Source: Azonexaceae bacterium (lineage in GTDB: Bacteria > Pseudomonadota > Gammaproteobacteria > Burkholderiales > Rhodocyclaceae). Taken from it: a stretch of DNA of 64,000 bases. How positions within the stretch are numbered: the stretch's first letter is position 1; each line of letters starts with the position of its first letter. The position numbers and the translations under genes are program-made. Under the pieces are notes generated by a model. That model was not told where the DNA came from, made no database searches, and worked only from the letters and a program-made list of their open reading frames with translations. Positions 19,209 through 29,126 of this stretch are shown piece after piece. The stretch spans positions 327,764 to 391,763 of the forward strand of contig JAAXVL010000001.1 of assembly GCA_013335535.1 (NCBI GenBank). The letters are read 5' to 3'.

Positions 19209-20332
19209 TGAAGTACATCGACGAGTTCCGCGACGGCGAGGTCGCCAAGGGCTTGGCCGAAGCCATCCGGCGCGAAGCGAATCCGGCGCGCAGCTACCAT
19301 TTCATGGAATTTTGCGGCGGCCACACCCACGCCATCTCGCGCTACGGGGTATCCGACCTGCTGCCGCCCAACGTCAAAATGATCCACGGTCCGGGCTGCC
19401 CGGTTTGCGTGCTGCCGATCGGCCGCGTCGACCAGGCGATTCGCCTGGCGCTGGAGCAGGGCGTCACGTTGTGCACCTATGGTGACTGCCTGCGCGTGCC
19501 GGCTTCCGACGGCCTTTCGCTGATGAAGGCCAAGGCGCGCGGCGGCGACATCCGCATGGTCTATTCGAGCGCCGATGCGGTGGCATTGGCCCAGAAAAAT
19601 CCGAACAAACAGGTCGTCTTCTTCGCCATCGGGTTCGAGACGACAACGCCGCCAACGGCGGTGGCAATCAAACAGGCGGCCGCACTCGGCCTGAAGAATT
19701 TCTCGGTGCTGTGCTGCCATGTACTGACGCCATCGGCCATCTCGAGCATTCTCGAGTCGCCGGAAGTGCGTCAATGGGGCACCGTGCCGCTCGATGGCTT
19801 CATCGGCCCGGCACATGTGTCGACCATCATCGGCAGCCGGCCCTATGAGTTCTTCGCCGAGGAATACCGCAAACCGGTGGTTATTGCCGGCTTCGAGCCG
19901 CTCGATGTCATGCAGGCGATCAAGATGCTGATCCGTCAGGTCAATGAAGGCCGCGCGGAAGTCGAAAACGAGTTTTCCCGGGCCGTAGACCGTGACGGCA
20001 ACAAGAAGGCGCAGCAACTGGTCGCCGAGGTGTTTGAAATGCGTAAACATTTCGAATGGCGCGGTTTGAATATCCTGCCCTATTCGGCGCTGCGCATTCG
20101 CAGCCAGTTCGCTGAATTTGATGCCGAAAAACGTTTCCCGCTGGGCTATCAATCGGTGGCCGACCACAAGGCCTGCGAATGCGGCGCCATCCTGCGCGGT
20201 GTCAAGCGGCCACAGGACTGCAAGATTTTCGGCACGGTGTGCACACCGGAAAACCCGGTCGGCTCGTGCATGGTCAGTTCCGAAGGCGCTTGCGCCGCCC
20301 ACTACACTTATGGACGCTACAAAGATGTCTGA
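19208..20332 (+). CDS. hypD: Hydrogenase formation protein HypD
   Basis: FCGGHTHAISRYG; GPGCPVCVLP. Confidence 0.96.
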   Translation: MKYIDEFRDGEVAKGLAEAIRREANPARSYHFMEFCGGHTHAISRYGVSDLLPPNVKMIHGPGCPVCVLPIGRVDQAIRLALEQGVTLCTYGDCLRVPASDGLSLMKAKARGGDIRMVYSSADAVALAQKNPNKQVVFFAIGFETTTPPTAVAIKQAAALGLKNFSVLCCHVLTPSAISSILESPEVRQWGTVPLDGFIGPAHVSTIIGSRPYEFFAEEYRKPVVIAGFEPLDVMQAIKMLIRQVNEGRAEVENEFSRAVDRDGNKKAQQLVAEVFEMRKHFEWRGLNILPYSALRIRSQFAEFDAEKRFPLGYQSVADHKACECGAILRGVKRPQDCKIFGTVCTPENPVGSCMVSSEGACAAHYTYGRYKDV

Positions 20333-21377
20333 GGTTCGCAAAAATTACGTCCGCCCGCTCGACATCAAACACGGTCAGGTAGACATGGCCCATGGCTCGG
20401 GCGGCCGGGCGATGGCGCAACTGATCGAGGAGCTGTTCGCCAAATATCTCGGCAACGAATATCTGGCCCAGGGCGACGACGGCGCGCTGCTGCCCAACCC
20501 GGGTGAGGGCAGGCTGGTCATGGCCACCGATTCGCATGTCGTCTCGCCGCTCTTCTTTCCGGGTGGCGATATCGGCTGTCTGTCGGTGCATGGCACGATC
20601 AACGACGTGGCCATGATGGGCGCCAGGCCGCTCTATCTTTCTGCCGGCTTCATCCTTGAAGAAGGTTTCAAACTCGCCGATCTGGCGCGCATCGTGCAAA
20701 GCATGGCGGCGGCGGCGAAAGAGGCGGGCGTGCCGGTGGTTACCGGTGATACCAAGGTGGTAGAGCGCGGCAAGGGCGATGGGGTGTTCATCACGACTAC
20801 AGGCGTCGGTGTTGTCGCGCCGGGGCGAGAACTGTCCGGTCGTTATGCCAAGCCCGGTGACGTGATTCTGGTTTCCGGCACCTTGGGCGATCACGGCATG
20901 GCGATCATGGCCGAGCGGGAAAGTCTTGGTTTCGAGTCGCCGATCGTTTCCGATACGGCGGCCCTGCATGGCCTGATCGAGGCGATGCGGGCCAGTGGGG
21001 CGGACATTCACGTCCTGCGCGACCCGACGCGCGGCGGGCTGGCGACGACGCTCAACGAGATTGCCAAGCAATCCGGGGTGGGCATGATGCTGCAGGAAAA
21101 GGCTTTGCCGGTGACACCGGCGGTCAACGCCGCTTGCGAATTTCTTGGATTGGACCCGCTTTACGTCGCCAACGAGGGCAAACTGGTAGCGATCTGTGCC
21201 GAAGCGGATGCGGAAAAACTCTTGGCTGCCATGCAGGCTCACCCGCTTGGTGCAGCGGCGGCCATTGTCGGCACGGTGCATGAAGATGCGCACCATTTTG
21301 TCCAGATGACGACCGGTTTTGGCGGCCGTCGCATCGTGGACTGGCTGAGCGGCGAGCAGTTGCCGCGGATTTGCTGA
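20325..21377 (+). CDS. hypE: Hydrogenase expression/formation protein HypE
   Basis: MAHGSGGRAM; C-terminal PRIC. Confidence 0.96.
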   Translation: MSEVRKNYVRPLDIKHGQVDMAHGSGGRAMAQLIEELFAKYLGNEYLAQGDDGALLPNPGEGRLVMATDSHVVSPLFFPGGDIGCLSVHGTINDVAMMGARPLYLSAGFILEEGFKLADLARIVQSMAAAAKEAGVPVVTGDTKVVERGKGDGVFITTTGVGVVAPGRELSGRYAKPGDVILVSGTLGDHGMAIMAERESLGFESPIVSDTAALHGLIEAMRASGADIHVLRDPTRGGLATTLNEIAKQSGVGMMLQEKALPVTPAVNAACEFLGLDPLYVANEGKLVAICAEADAEKLLAAMQAHPLGAAAAIVGTVHEDAHHFVQMTTGFGGRRIVDWLSGEQLPRIC

Positions 21378-21384
21378 GACTGGC

Positions 21385-21591
21385 TTAGTGGCGCAGCGCG
21401 ATCATCACCGACAGCACGTCACCCACTTCGGAAATGACGAGCTCGCGGGCGTCGGCGTAATTGTCGGCGTTGCGGATGTGGAACAGGTCGCGGCGCCCGT
21501 CCGGGTAGCGGATGGCGGCGACGTATTCCGGACGCGGTGCCCGGCTGACGAGCGTATTCCGAGGTTTGACTCGTTTTTGCTGTGTTTGCAT
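21385..21591 (-). CDS. Small conserved-looking hypothetical protein, antisense between hypE and hypX
   Basis: 68-aa ORF; ATG; no recognisable domain. Confidence 0.45.
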   Translation of the reverse strand: MQTQQKRVKPRNTLVSRAPRPEYVAAIRYPDGRRDLFHIRNADNYADARELVISEVGDVLSVMIALRH

Positions 21592-21758
21592 TGTTGTTCT
21601 CCGATCCCTTTTTTATTGATGTGCATCGTAGACAAAGCCAAGTGTCTGAAAAATATCGCGAAAGTTATAGTGGTATGCGACATGGGAGCGCGCTCCCTGC
21701 AAAGCCCCGTCCTGCCTCGCTTCACGTTCCCGACATGAATTGTAAAGAACTGTAAATC

Positions 21759-23450
21759 GTGCGAATTCTCCTCATTACACATAGCTTCAACGGCCTGACC
21801 CAGCGCCTTTATTGCGAGCTGGCGACGCTTGGCCACGAAATCAGCATCGAGTTCGACATCGCCGATGCAGTGACCGAAGAGGCTGTGGCCTTGTTCCGGC
21901 CCGATCTGATCATTGCGCCGTTTTTGAAACGGGCGATTCCAGAATCGATCTGGTCGCAGCATTGCTGCCTGATCGTTCATCCCGGCCCGGTCGGCGACCG
22001 TGGTCCGTCGGCGCTCGACTGGGCGATTCAGCTGGGTGTCAAGGAATGGGGTGTCACAGTGTTACAGGCCGAAGCAGAGATGGACGCGGGGCCGGTCTGG
22101 GCGTCGGCGACCTTTCCGATGCGGCCGGCGCGCAAGGCGTCGATCTACCGCAATGAAGTGACCGAGGCGGCCGTTCAGGCGGTGATTGCCACGGTCAACC
22201 GGAAAAATGAGCCAAATTTCAAAGCGGAGCGCGTACCCGGGCAAGCGCATGCGCTGATCAAGCAGGCCGACCGCGTCATCGACTGGCAGACCGAAACCAG
22301 TGCCGCTGTCCTGGCCAAACTCAATGCTGCCGATGGCTTTCCCGGCGTGGCCGACACCTTGTTCGGCCAGCCCTGTCATTTGTTCGACGCCTGGCCGGAA
22401 GCCTCGCTCAAGGGCGAGCCGGGCGCTTTGCTCGGCCGGCGTGAAACGGCCATTTGCCGAGCGACGGCCGATGGTGCGGTGTGGCTCGGCCACGTCAAGC
22501 CAGCGGGCGGCATCAAGCTGCCGGCGACGCAGGCCTGCCCGGAGGCGAACGAGTTGCCCGAGTTGCCGCTAACTGAGGGCTACTGGAAATCGCCGGTTCC
22601 CACCTGGCAGGACATCGCCTACGAGGAGGCCGAATGGAACGGAAATTCGGTCGGTTTCCTGAGTTTCGAGTTTTATAACGGCGCGATGAGCACGGCCCAG
22701 TGCCGACGGCTGACCGAAGCCTTCCGGTGGGCGACGGCGCGACCGACCCGGGTCATCGTGCTGCGTGGCGGCAGCGATTTCTGGTCGAACGGCATCCACC
22801 TCAACACCATCGAGGCCGCGGAGAGCCCGGCCGACGAGTCGTGGGCCAACATCAACGCCATCGACGATCTGGCCGAGGCCATTTTGCGCTGTGAAACGCA
22901 GTTGACCGTGGCGGCCGTAGGCGGCAATGCCGGTGCCGGCGGCTGCTTCCTGGCGCGTGCCGCCGATTTTGTCTGGGCCCGTGACGGCGTGATGCTCAAC
23001 CCGCATTACAAGAACATGGGTAACCTGTACGGTTCGGAATTCTGGACCTACCTGCTGCCTCCGCGCGTCGGCGAAGAGGGTGCGAAGGCCATCATGCGCC
23101 ACCGCCTGCCGATGACGGCGCCGGAAGCAGTGCAACTCGGCTTCTACGATGCCTGCCTGCCCGGTCCGGGGTTTCACGTCGATGTTGCCCGGCGTGCCGC
23201 CGAACTGGCCGCCGCGCCGGATTTCGCTGAAAAGCTCGCCGCCAAGCAGGCCAAACGCCATGCCGACGAAGCCGCCAAGCCGCTGGCCGCCTACCGTGCC
23301 GCGGAATTGACCGAAATGCGCCGCAATTTCTACGGCTTCGACCCCTCGTACCACGTCGCGCGCTATCATTTCGTCTCCCGCTCGGCGCATTCGTGGACGC
23401 CGCGCCACCTTGCCCGCCACCGCGATCTCGACTGGAAAGTTCCGGCATGA
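21759..23450 (+). CDS. hypX: HypX/HoxX (formyltransferase-like plus enoyl-CoA hydratase-like domains)
   Basis: MRILLITHSFNGLTQRLYCEL; HPGPVGDRGPSALDWAI; crotonase-like half. Confidence 0.93.
   Translation: MRILLITHSFNGLTQRLYCELATLGHEISIEFDIADAVTEEAVALFRPDLIIAPFLKRAIPESIWSQHCCLIVHPGPVGDRGPSALDWAIQLGVKEWGVTVLQAEAEMDAGPVWASATFPMRPARKASIYRNEVTEAAVQAVIATVNRKNEPNFKAERVPGQAHALIKQADRVIDWQTETSAAVLAKLNAADGFPGVADTLFGQPCHLFDAWPEASLKGEPGALLGRRETAICRATADGAVWLGHVKPAGGIKLPATQACPEANELPELPLTEGYWKSPVPTWQDIAYEEAEWNGNSVGFLSFEFYNGAMSTAQCRRLTEAFRWATARPTRVIVLRGGSDFWSNGIHLNTIEAAESPADESWANINAIDDLAEAILRCETQLTVAAVGGNAGAGGCFLARAADFVWARDGVMLNPHYKNMGNLYGSEFWTYLLPPRVGEEGAKAIMRHRLPMTAPEAVQLGFYDACLPGPGFHVDVARRAAELAAAPDFAEKLAAKQAKRHADEAAKPLAAYRAAELTEMRRNFYGFDPSYHVARYHFVSRSAHSWTPRHLARHRDLDWKVPA
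22189..22223 (+). repeat. Dispersed 35-bp motif copy 6 (inside hypX)
   Basis: ccacggtcaaccggaaaaatgagccaaatttcaaa. Confidence 0.92.
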
Positions 23451-24946
23451 CCCTTCCGTCTTCCCACAGCAGCCTGCGCCGCCTGCCGGCGATCCTCGTT
23501 GTCGATGACGAGGTGCGCTCGCAGGAAGCCCTGCGCCGGACGCTAGAAGAAGATTTCGAGGTGCACTGCGCCTCCAGTGCCGACGAAGGCATGGAGATCC
23601 TGCAAAACGAGCAGTCGACCGCAGCCATCCGCATCGTGCTCTGCGACCAGCGCATGCCGGGCACCACCGGTGTCCAGTTTCTGAAGGAAGTGCGCACTCG
23701 CTGGCCGGACATCGTCCGCATCATCCTTTCCGGCTATACCGACGCCGAAGACATCATCACCGGCGTCAACGAAGCCGGCATCTGGCAATACCTGCTCAAG
23801 CCCTGGCAACCGGAACAACTGCTGCTGACCCTGCAGCGCGCCGCCGAAGTCTGGCGCCTGCAGCAGGAAAACCAGCGCCTGTCGCTCGATCTGCGCACGG
23901 CCGAACCGGTGCTCAAAAGGCAGGTCGATCACAAGCAGGAAAAAGTCAAAAGTAGCTTCGGTCTGGCCGGCCTGATCCGCGCCCCGGGCAGCCCGATCAA
24001 CGCCGTTTGCGACATGGTCGGCCGCGTTGCGCCGTTCGACCTGTCGGTTATGGTCACCGGTGAATCGGGCACCGGCAAGGAAATGATCGCCCGCGCCATC
24101 CACTACGAGAGCCGCCGGGCGAGCAAGGCCTTCATCACCGAGAACTGCGGCGCCCTGCCCGACACCCTGCTCGAATCCGAACTGTTCGGTTACAAGCGCG
24201 GCGCCTTCACCGGCGCTGCCGAGGACAGGGTCGGCCTGTTCCAGCAGGCCGATGGCGGTACGCTGTTCCTCGACGAAATCGGCGAAACCAGTCCGGCCTT
24301 TCAGGTTAAATTGCTGCGCGTGCTGCAGGAAGGCGAGTTCCGCCCGCTCGGCAGCAATCGCCCGGTCCATGTCGACGTCCGGGTCATCGCCGCGACCAAC
24401 CGCGACCTCGAAGACGACGTGCGCACTGGCCGCTTCCGCGAAGATCTTTACTACCGGCTGGCGACCATCGCCCTCCACGTGCCGCCGCTGCGCGACCGGC
24501 CGATGGACCTGCCGCTGCTCGCCCGCCGCCTGCTCGACAGCAGTTGCGCCGCCCTCGGCAAACCGGTCGATGGTTTCACCAACGAGGCGCTCGCCTGCAT
24601 CGCCGCCTACCGCTGGCCGGGCAATGTGCGCGAGCTGCAGAATGAAATCCTGCGCATGGTTGCACTGGCCACGACGCCGCAACTTGGCGCCGACCTTTTG
24701 TCGCCGCGTGTATTGCGCACGCCGATTGGCGACGTAGACGAGGCCCGCCCGGACGACGAGCTGGCCTGGGCCGCCGGCCTGAGCGGCGGCCTAAAGGAAC
24801 GCATGGACCAGCTCGAAATGCACGTCCTCAAGGAGGCGATGATCCGCCATCGCTGGAACAAGTCGCGCGCTGCCCGGGAATTGGGGCTGTCGCGCGTCGG
24901 CCTGCGCGCCAAGCTGGTCCGCCACGGGCTGGAGCAGGCCGAATGA
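23447..24946 (+). CDS. hoxA: NtrC-family sigma-54-dependent hydrogenase regulator HoxA/HupR
   Basis: REC domain; [25 protein letters not shown]-terminus; adjacent to hoxBC. Confidence 0.92.
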   Translation: MTLPSSHSSLRRLPAILVVDDEVRSQEALRRTLEEDFEVHCASSADEGMEILQNEQSTAAIRIVLCDQRMPGTTGVQFLKEVRTRWPDIVRIILSGYTDAEDIITGVNEAGIWQYLLKPWQPEQLLLTLQRAAEVWRLQQENQRLSLDLRTAEPVLKRQVDHKQEKVKSSFGLAGLIRAPGSPINAVCDMVGRVAPFDLSVMVTGESGTGKEMIARAIHYESRRASKAFITENCGALPDTLLESELFGYKRGAFTGAAEDRVGLFQQADGGTLFLDEIGETSPAFQVKLLRVLQEGEFRPLGSNRPVHVDVRVIAATNRDLEDDVRTGRFREDLYYRLATIALHVPPLRDRPMDLPLLARRLLDSSCAALGKPVDGFTNEALACIAAYRWPGNVRELQNEILRMVALATTPQLGADLLSPRVLRTPIGDVDEARPDDELAWAAGLSGGLKERMDQLEMHVLKEAMIRHRWNKSRAARELGLSRVGLRAKLVRHGLEQAE

Positions 24947-25944
24947 AAGTGCTCTGGCTGCAAAGTGGCGGCTGCGGCGGCTGCACGCAGTCGATGCTGT
25001 GCTCGGAGCCGCGTTCGCTGTTCGACGAACTGCGCGATGCCGGCATCGAATTCCTCTGGCACCCGGCGCTCTCGGTCGACAGTGGTGAAGAAGCGCTCAC
25101 CCTTCTCGAAGACTGCGCTGAAGGGCGGCTCGCCTTCGATGCGCTGTGCATCGAAGGAGCGATGCTGCGTGGCCCGAACGGCACCGGCAAATTCCACCTG
25201 ATGGCCGGCAGCGGCCGGCCGCTGACCGAATGGGTCGAGCGCCTGGCGCGTCACGCCAAGTGGGTTTTTGCCATTGGTTCGTGCACGGCTTACGGCGGAT
25301 TCTCGGCCAACACGCCAGGCAATCCGCTCGAAGCCTGCGGCCTGCAGTTCGACGAACAGACACCGGGCGGCCTGCTCGGCACCGATTTCCAGTCGGCCGC
25401 CGGCCTGCCGGTGATCAACATCGCCGGCTGCCCGACGCATCCCGGCTGGGTCGTCGACACGCTGGAAAAAGTGGCGCTGGAAGGCATGGTTGCCACCGAC
25501 CTCGACGAATATGGCCGCCCGCTGCTCTACGCCGGCCAACTCGTCCACCACGGCTGCGCCCGCAACGAATATTACGAATTCAAGGCCAGCGCCGAAAAGC
25601 AGTCCGACCTCGGCTGCCTCATGGAAAACCTCGGCTGCAAGGGCACCCAGGCCCACGCTGACTGCAACCTGCGGCCGTGGAACGGCAGTGGTTCCTGCCT
25701 GCGCGGCGGCTTCGCCTGCATCGCCTGTACCGAGCCGGGCTTCGAGTCGCCCGGCCACGCTTTCCAGGAGACGCCCAAGCTGGCCGGCATCCCGATCGGC
25801 CTGCCGACCGACATGCCGAAAGCCTGGTTCGTCGCGCTCGCCGCCCTCTCCAAATCGGCGACGCCGAAGCGGGTGCGCAACAATTCGGTGGTCGATCACC
25901 CGGTCGTTTTGCCAGCCATTCGCAAGAAGGGCGGCGGCAAGTGA
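24943..25944 (+). CDS. hoxB: Regulatory (H2-sensing) hydrogenase small subunit
   Basis: No Tat signal; SGGCGGCTQSMLCSEP. Confidence 0.92.
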   Translation: MKVLWLQSGGCGGCTQSMLCSEPRSLFDELRDAGIEFLWHPALSVDSGEEALTLLEDCAEGRLAFDALCIEGAMLRGPNGTGKFHLMAGSGRPLTEWVERLARHAKWVFAIGSCTAYGGFSANTPGNPLEACGLQFDEQTPGGLLGTDFQSAAGLPVINIAGCPTHPGWVVDTLEKVALEGMVATDLDEYGRPLLYAGQLVHHGCARNEYYEFKASAEKQSDLGCLMENLGCKGTQAHADCNLRPWNGSGSCLRGGFACIACTEPGFESPGHAFQETPKLAGIPIGLPTDMPKAWFVALAALSKSATPKRVRNNSVVDHPVVLPAIRKKGGGK

Positions 25945-27359
25945 GCCGGATTGTCGTCGGGCCGTTCAATCGCGTCGAAGGCGATCTTGAAGTGACACTC
26001 GAACTCGACGCTGGCCGCATCGCGTCGGCCCAGGTCAATTCACCGCTGTTCAGAGGCTTCGAGCAGACTCTGGTGGGCCGCGCCCCGCTCGACGCCCTGG
26101 CCATCGTGCCGCGTATCTGCGGCATCTGCTCGGTTGCCCAGTCGGCGGCCGCCGCTGAGGCGCTAGCCGGGGCGATGGGCATCGTTCCCACGGTCAACGG
26201 GAAAATATCGCGAAAATTGATAACTGCGACCGAGAACCTGGCCGATCACCTGACGCACTTTTACCTCTTTTTCATGCCCGACTTCGCCCGCCCGGCCTAT
26301 GCCGGACGTGCCTGGCACGAGTCTGCGGTGCGCCGTTTTACAGCGGTCAAAGGCGATGCCGCCGCCGAGGTTCTGCCGGCCCGCGCCGGTTTTCTCCGGC
26401 TCATGGGTTTTCTCGCCGGCCGCTGGCCGCACACGCTGGCCATCCAGCCCGGCGGCAGCACGCGGGCGATCACCGCCGGCGAACGTATCCGCCTGCTGGC
26501 ACAGTTGCGCGAATTCCGCAGCTTTCTCGAAAAACGGCTGTTCGGCGACGCCCTGGCCAGCGTCGCTCAACTGGCCAGCAAGGAAGCCTTGCTGGCCTGG
26601 TCCGATGGACGCCTTGGCGATTTCCCCGCCTTTCTGAGCGCAGCGACCGATCTCGGTCTGGACAAGACGGGGGGTGCCTACGATGCCTTCCTGTCTTATG
26701 GTGCCTACGACCTGTTTCCGGCCGGCACCTGGCAAGCCGGGCAGGCCGCCGTCTTCGATCCGGTCGCCATCGATGAAGATACGTCCAGCGCCTGGCTGGT
26801 ATCCGGGCAGCCGCGCCATCCGGCGCAGGGTGAAACGGTCGTCGACGCCAACAAGCCCGACGCCTACACCTGGTGCAAGGCGCCGCGCTACGCCGGCCAG
26901 CCCTTTGAGGTCGGCGCCCTGGCCCGCCAGATCATTGCCTGTCATCCGTTGGCGCTCGACCTCGTGCAGCGCGACGGCGCCAGCGTCATGGCCCGTGTCG
27001 TCGCCCGCCTGCTTGAACTGGCCCTCGTCCTGCCGGCCATGGAAGCCTGGGTCCAGGCGCTGCAGCCCGGTGAGCCGTTCTGCGCCCATGGCACCATGCC
27101 CGACGACGCCACTGGCTCTGGTTTGGTCGAAGCCGCCCGCGGCAGCCTCGGCCACTGGCTGAGCATCAAACGCGGCCGCATCGAGCGCTATCAGATCATT
27201 GCCCCGACCACGTGGAACTTCTCGCCACGCGATGCCTCCAATCAGCCCGGCCCGCTCGAGAAGGCGCTTGTCGGCTTGCCCGCCGGCGAGGGCGCGCCAC
27301 CAACCGTTCAGCACGTCGTGCGCTCGTTCGATCCGTGCATGGTGTGTACCGTGCATTAG
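25941..27359 (+). CDS. hoxC: Regulatory (H2-sensing) hydrogenase large subunit
   Basis: GTG start; RICGICSVAQS; ends exactly at DPCMVCTVH* with no C-terminal extension. Confidence 0.94.
   Translation: MSRIVVGPFNRVEGDLEVTLELDAGRIASAQVNSPLFRGFEQTLVGRAPLDALAIVPRICGICSVAQSAAAAEALAGAMGIVPTVNGKISRKLITATENLADHLTHFYLFFMPDFARPAYAGRAWHESAVRRFTAVKGDAAAEVLPARAGFLRLMGFLAGRWPHTLAIQPGGSTRAITAGERIRLLAQLREFRSFLEKRLFGDALASVAQLASKEALLAWSDGRLGDFPAFLSAATDLGLDKTGGAYDAFLSYGAYDLFPAGTWQAGQAAVFDPVAIDEDTSSAWLVSGQPRHPAQGETVVDANKPDAYTWCKAPRYAGQPFEVGALARQIIACHPLALDLVQRDGASVMARVVARLLELALVLPAMEAWVQALQPGEPFCAHGTMPDDATGSGLVEAARGSLGHWLSIKRGRIERYQIIAPTTWNFSPRDASNQPGPLEKALVGLPAGEGAPPTVQHVVRSFDPCMVCTVH
26188..26222 (+). repeat. 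Dispersed 35-bp motif copy 7 (inside hoxC)
   Basis: ccacggtcaacgggaaaatatcgcgaaaattgata. Confidence 0.75.
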
Positions 27360-27497
27360 TCTCAAGCGTTTCCTGAATATCGTGCCGGGGAATGTGTTTT
27401 GCCGCTTTTGTCAGGAATCAACCAAGCCGCGGGCCGCTTATTAGAGCGACAATGCGGTGATAAACCAGACTTGGAACAAACAAGCCCGATACCCCGA

Positions 27498-29126
27498 ATG
27501 AGCCTGAGTAGAATTTCCAAAAGCCTTGTCACCCGAATGATCCTGTTCGGCGTGTTGCTTGTCGTATCCGGTGCTTTGGCGCGCTATCACTTTCTCGGCA
27601 AGTTTTTGCGCGAGGATTTGATTGCGGTCGTTTCCGCTCAGCAAACCGCTTTGGCCAAGGCCGTCGCCGGCGATGTAGATCATCAACTGACGATGCGCTG
27701 GAACACGCTGAGTCGTCTCGGGGATACCTTTCCGCTCGAGAGGCTCAAACAGCCGGAGCAGCTAAGCGATTGGCTGGCGGAACGTCACCTGGTCAATCCC
27801 GTATTTTTGCTCGGCCTGGTGGTGGCGGACAAACAGGGGCGGATTATTGCCGACTATCCTGCGGTTCCCGGGCGCAGAGGAGCGTCGATTTCCGACTATC
27901 CCGACTTTGTCAAAGCACTTTCCGGCCAGGGTGGCATAGGGAAAGCGCAATTCGGCCCATTCTCCGGAAAGCCGATTTTGCCCATGGGAATTCCGTTGAG
28001 GGATAAGGCTGGCGTTGTCCAGGCTGTGCTTCTCGGCATCAGCGCACTCGACTCTCCTGCTTTTCTCGGGCCAGTCTTCAACGGGAAAATAGGCCAAACC
28101 GGCAGTTATTTGCTGATATCGCCCGAGGATGCCCTTTTCGTCGCGGCTGGCGATCCCGATCTTGTTTTGAAAAAGACGCCACCAGTTGGTGTCAATCTTT
28201 TGCACGATCGTGCCATGCAGGGATTTCGTGGCGCCGGGGTGACCATCAACGCGAAAGGCGTCGAGGAATTGGCGGCTGTGGCCGATGTGCCGAGCACCGG
28301 CTGGTTTGTCGTGGCCAGGATGCCGACGGCCGAAGCCTTCGAGGCGGTAACGCGGGCACAGGGGAGGATCGTCGGCTACGGGATTGTCGCGGTCATTTTT
28401 GTTTGTGGCGCCATCGGTCTGCTGTTCAGCATCCTGCTGCGCCCGCTCTTTTCTGCCGCCGACCTGGCCGAACGCATGACCCAGGGCGAGCTTCCGTTGA
28501 GTCCATTGCCGGTGATCCGGGACGACGAGGTCGGCCATCTCACTGGCGCCTTCAATCGCTTGCTGGAAAAGCTTTCGTTAACCCAGGCCGCACTTGAGCG
28601 CATGGCTCATCACGACCCACTGACTGGCTTGCTGAATCGCAATCTGCTGACTGACCGGATGCAGCAAGCGTTTGCCCGCGCCAGGCGCAGCGGATCGAAA
28701 GTCGCCGTGCTGTTTCTCGATCTGGACGGTTTCAAGCCGATCAACGATGAACTGGGCCACGAGTACGGCGATGCCGCGCTGGTCGAGGTGGCACGACGGC
28801 TGTCCGGGCTGGTTCGCCAAAGCGATACCCTGGCACGGGTGGGTGGGGACGAGTTCGTTTTCGTCATTGCCGATCTGGGCGTCAACGGTGACGAGGTGGT
28901 GAAAAAAATCGCGGCCAAATGCATCGAAGTGGTTTCCCGACCGATCGAGCTCAAACATGTTGCGCATTCACTCGGTGTTTCGATCGGTATCGCCATGAGC
29001 GATGGCTTGAGCGATCCGGGGCAACTCCTCAAGGCGGCGGATCTGGCCATGTATGTTGCCAAAAAGAATGGTCGCAGTTGCTATGCCATGGCGCCCGAGT
29101 CGGAGTCAGTCGAAGGAAAGGCATGA
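27498..29126 (+). CDS. Membrane diguanylate cyclase: periplasmic cache-like sensor, HAMP, GGDEF
   Basis: N-terminal TM, second TM, RVGGDEFVFVIADLG. Confidence 0.88.
   Translation: MSLSRISKSLVTRMILFGVLLVVSGALARYHFLGKFLREDLIAVVSAQQTALAKAVAGDVDHQLTMRWNTLSRLGDTFPLERLKQPEQLSDWLAERHLVNPVFLLGLVVADKQGRIIADYPAVPGRRGASISDYPDFVKALSGQGGIGKAQFGPFSGKPILPMGIPLRDKAGVVQAVLLGISALDSPAFLGPVFNGKIGQTGSYLLISPEDALFVAAGDPDLVLKKTPPVGVNLLHDRAMQGFRGAGVTINAKGVEELAAVADVPSTGWFVVARMPTAEAFEAVTRAQGRIVGYGIVAVIFVCGAIGLLFSILLRPLFSAADLAERMTQGELPLSPLPVIRDDEVGHLTGAFNRLLEKLSLTQAALERMAHHDPLTGLLNRNLLTDRMQQAFARARRSGSKVAVLFLDLDGFKPINDELGHEYGDAALVEVARRLSGLVRQSDTLARVGGDEFVFVIADLGVNGDEVVKKIAAKCIEVVSRPIELKHVAHSLGVSIGIAMSDGLSDPGQLLKAADLAMYVAKKNGRSCYAMAPESESVEGKA

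Noticed and set aside
22900-22925. cgcagttgaccgtggcgg in hypX as another copy of the 35-bp motif
   Set aside because: Shares only ~12 bp of the core and lacks the A-tract; probably chance.
28071-28098. cttcaacgggaaaataggccaaacc in the GGDEF gene as a motif copy
   Set aside because: A-tract and GGCCAAA present but the CCACGG core is missing; at best a decayed copy, not counted.
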